In this document: positions 15,082 to 16,215 of the stretch, in pieces
Numbering within the stretch: position 1 is the stretch's first letter
How the letters are laid out: every line of letters begins with the position of its first letter
Assembly (NCBI GenBank): GCA_020540725.1
Contig: JAJBSL010000041.1
Coordinates: 1-16,215 of the forward strand
Source of the DNA: Lachnospiraceae bacterium EP-SM-12S-S03
GTDB taxonomy: Bacteria; Bacillota; Clostridia; Lachnospirales; Lachnospiraceae
Direction: 5' to 3'
DNA length: 16,215 nucleotides
Translations under genes and position numbers: made by a program
The notes under the pieces: model-generated
Database searches by the model: none
Told to the model about the DNA's origin: nothing
Seen by the model: only the letters and a program-made list of their open reading frames with translations

Positions 15082-15231
15082 TTAAAATGTAATATTCTTT
15101 CTGTTGGCTAATAATCTTGCTCCGCCTATAATCGTGAGGATTCCTGCTGCCACACCTGTTACCGCTACGATAATTCCGAGAGCGATATTGACAGCTCCTA
15201 CATTTCCCATTATTTTATATACTCTTTCCAT
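15082..15231 (-). CDS. 49-residue single-pass membrane peptide
   Basis: A short ORF between pyrE and vanZ. The peptide begins MERVYKIMGNVGAVNIALG and has one long Gly/Ala/Ile/Val-rich hydrophobic segment (about 9-41), ending in a basic RLLANRKNITF tail. GGGAAGGG lies 8 nt before the ATG. The gene is 18 nt from the pyrE stop and 15 nt from the vanZ start, so its boundaries fill the gap exactly as expected for a real operon member. The glycine spacing suggests tight helix packing, possibly with VanZ. No family recognised. Confidence 0.75.
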   Translation of the reverse strand: MERVYKIMGNVGAVNIALGIIVAVTGVAAGILTIIGGARLLANRKNITF

Positions 15232-15249
15232 AGTCTAAACCCTTCCCGG

Positions 15250-15930
15250 TTATTTTGCACCGTACTGTGCATAGTATGTGTCAATTGCTGCTTTGATCGT
15301 ATCGTCGATCACAACTTCTCCATTACACGGATTGTTATGTAAATGCTCTACAACCTCTGCCATTGTTACGATTGCATTTGTCTCGAATCCGTATAAATCT
15401 TTCACTTCATCCAATGCGCATTTTACGCCGCCTTTTCCTACTTCCATACGGTCCAGGGATACCATAAGTCCTACAATCTCAACATTTGCAGCCCCTCTCA
15501 CCTTCGGCACTGTCTCTTCCATGGATTTACCTGAAGTTGTTACATCTTCAATCATAACAACACGGTCTCCATCCTGAAGTTTGCTTCCCAGGAAACTTCC
15601 TTTATCCGCACCGTGATCTTTCTCTTCCTTACGATCTGAGCAATAACGGATTTCTTTTCCATATAACTCATGGAATGCGATTGCTGTTACAACTGCAAGC
15701 GGAATTCCTTTATATGCCGGCCCAAATAATACATCAAATTCTTTCCCATATTTGTCATGAATCGCTTTTGCATAGTATTCCCCAAGTTTCTTAAGCTGTG
15801 AACCTGTCACATATCCACCTGCATTCATGAAAAACGGGGACTTTCTGCCACTCTTTAACGTAAACTCTCCAAATTTTAATACTTTACTTTCCACCATAAA
15901 GTCAATAAATTCTTTCTTATATTGTTCCAT
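15250..15930 (-). CDS. pyrE: Orotate phosphoribosyltransferase PyrE
   Basis: PyrE converts orotate and PRPP to OMP in pyrimidine synthesis. The 226-residue protein has the substrate region FTLKSGRKSPFFMNAGG (23-39), the mobile catalytic loop KEEKDHG (101-107) and the PRPP motif VVMIEDVTTSGKS (124-136). AGGAGG lies 11 nt before the ATG. It heads a run of genes that is otherwise not pyrimidine-related. In many clostridia pyrE follows pyrK-pyrD; here the upstream sequence is a recombinase-like remnant, suggesting that pyrE has been cut off from its usual partners. Confidence 0.97.
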   Translation of the reverse strand: MEQYKKEFIDFMVESKVLKFGEFTLKSGRKSPFFMNAGGYVTGSQLKKLGEYYAKAIHDKYGKEFDVLFGPAYKGIPLAVVTAIAFHELYGKEIRYCSDRKEEKDHGADKGSFLGSKLQDGDRVVMIEDVTTSGKSMEETVPKVRGAANVEIVGLMVSLDRMEVGKGGVKCALDEVKDLYGFETNAIVTMAEVVEHLHNNPCNGEVVIDDTIKAAIDTYYAQYGAK

Positions 15931-16033
15931 TTTTCTTAAAACCTCCTGTATTTACAGGCTTTTTCAAGCCTTTTCTTTTTATTTTATCCTCTGTCACATG
16001 ACAGTATAAATCCATTGTCATTTGCAATGTGCC
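15917..16033 (-). pseudogene. Fragment of a tyrosine recombinase C-terminus
   Basis: In the frame ending at the TAA 15917-15919, codons 15971-16033 read GTLQMTMDLYCHVTEDKIKR and K. This matches the C-terminal end of integrase-type tyrosine recombinases, where TMDLYxHVTED contains the nucleophilic Tyr (here 16004-16006). The rest of the catalytic domain (R..K..HxxR) is absent: the frame meets a stop at 16109-16111 and the residues before GTLQ do not look like integrase. After the match it runs on without similarity and overlaps the pyrE start. It is therefore a decayed remnant, not a working gene. The short match length limits certainty. Confidence 0.55.
15942..15971 (-). promoter_or_regulatory. 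Overlapping hairpins at the pyrE ribosome site
   Basis: In the pyrE leader AGGCTT-GAAA-AAGCCT (15956-15971) can form a 6-bp stem with a GNRA tetraloop. The next segment CCTGTAAATACAGG (15945-15958) can pair with itself and covers half of the AGGAGG (15942-15947). Both use the CCT at 15956-15958, so they exclude each other. Whether this controls translation is inference; the second stem is weak. Confidence 0.35.
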
Positions 16034-16083
16034 CTCTGCCTCCTTTCCTAGCAAAAACGGAAAAGAACTATTAAATCCTCTCA

Positions 16084-16112
16084 ATTTTACCACAGTTTCA
16101 TGTTTATTTCAA
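16084..16112 (-). promoter_or_regulatory. Probable sigma-A promoter of the pyrE operon
   Basis: On the minus strand TTGAAA (16107-16112), a 17-nt spacer and TAAAAT (16084-16089). Transcription would begin near 16077 and give a leader of about 147 nt that includes the recombinase remnant. Confidence 0.6.
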
Positions 16113-16146
16113 TCAAGGAACGTTCTCAAAATCACACGATATGAAC

Positions 16147-16188
16147 CATTTATGATAATGTCCTAATATATCATTTATGATTATGTCC
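16147..16188. repeat. Two 17-bp direct repeats, possible insertion-sequence end
   Basis: CATTTATGATAATGTCC (16147-16163) and CATTTATGATTATGTCC (16172-16188) differ at one base and recur with a 25-bp period. A partial third copy (TATGATAA, 16207-16214) follows near the edge. Multiple short direct repeats are typical of IS21-type ends, where transposase binds. No ORF is visible in 16113-16215, so the element, if real, extends beyond the window. Confidence 0.45.
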
Positions 16189-16215
16189 CAAATGGAAAAT
16201 ATAGTGTATGATAAA

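Noticed and set aside
1..16215. CRISPR arrays and tRNA genes
   Set aside because: No regular spaced repeats and no cloverleaf-like or CCA-ended segments were seen on either strand.

Overview
The window is low-GC DNA with strong AGGAGG-type ribosome sites. Gene content (clpC-radA, purEMND, pyrE, VanZ, PadR and GntR/YtrA-type regulators, small conserved membrane proteins) points to a Clostridia chromosome, most likely Lachnospiraceae. The family is inferred from protein style, not from a marker gene.

Left edge (1-308): no protein gene. The minus strand carries two near-consensus sigma-A promoters sharing a 16-bp module, with phased A-tracts upstream. This looks like the promoter and leader region of an rRNA operon lying just outside the window. 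Next comes a minus-strand stress and DNA-repair block (309-5186): a GntR/YtrA-type regulator, clpC, a small conserved protein of unknown function, a terminator, then radA. The regulator occupies the place that CtsR-McsA-McsB hold in Bacillus, and its promoter is covered by a perfect 15-bp inverted repeat.

Accessory region (5216-8570): minus-strand small genes of unknown function (a 47-residue protein, a 104-residue membrane protein and a 211-residue membrane-anchored protein), then a divergent plus-strand module. That module is a PadR regulator, two tandem paralogous membrane proteins about two-thirds identical, and a secreted Ser/Thr-rich protein, closed by a bidirectional terminator. Its products have no assignable function and it is the best candidate here for an undescribed system.

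Purine block (8580-12176, minus): purE-purM-purN-purD, tightly packed, driven by a near-consensus promoter embedded in a long inverted repeat and followed by 13-bp direct repeats spaced 30 bp. Upstream (12200-15930, minus) is a compact run of pyrE, a 49-residue membrane peptide, vanZ, a basic membrane protein and a long M29-like aminopeptidase.

Right edge (15931-16215): the pyrE leader contains what looks like the C-terminal end of a tyrosine recombinase. Beyond it are two 17-bp direct repeats resembling an insertion-sequence end, so the right edge is probably a scar or boundary of mobile DNA.
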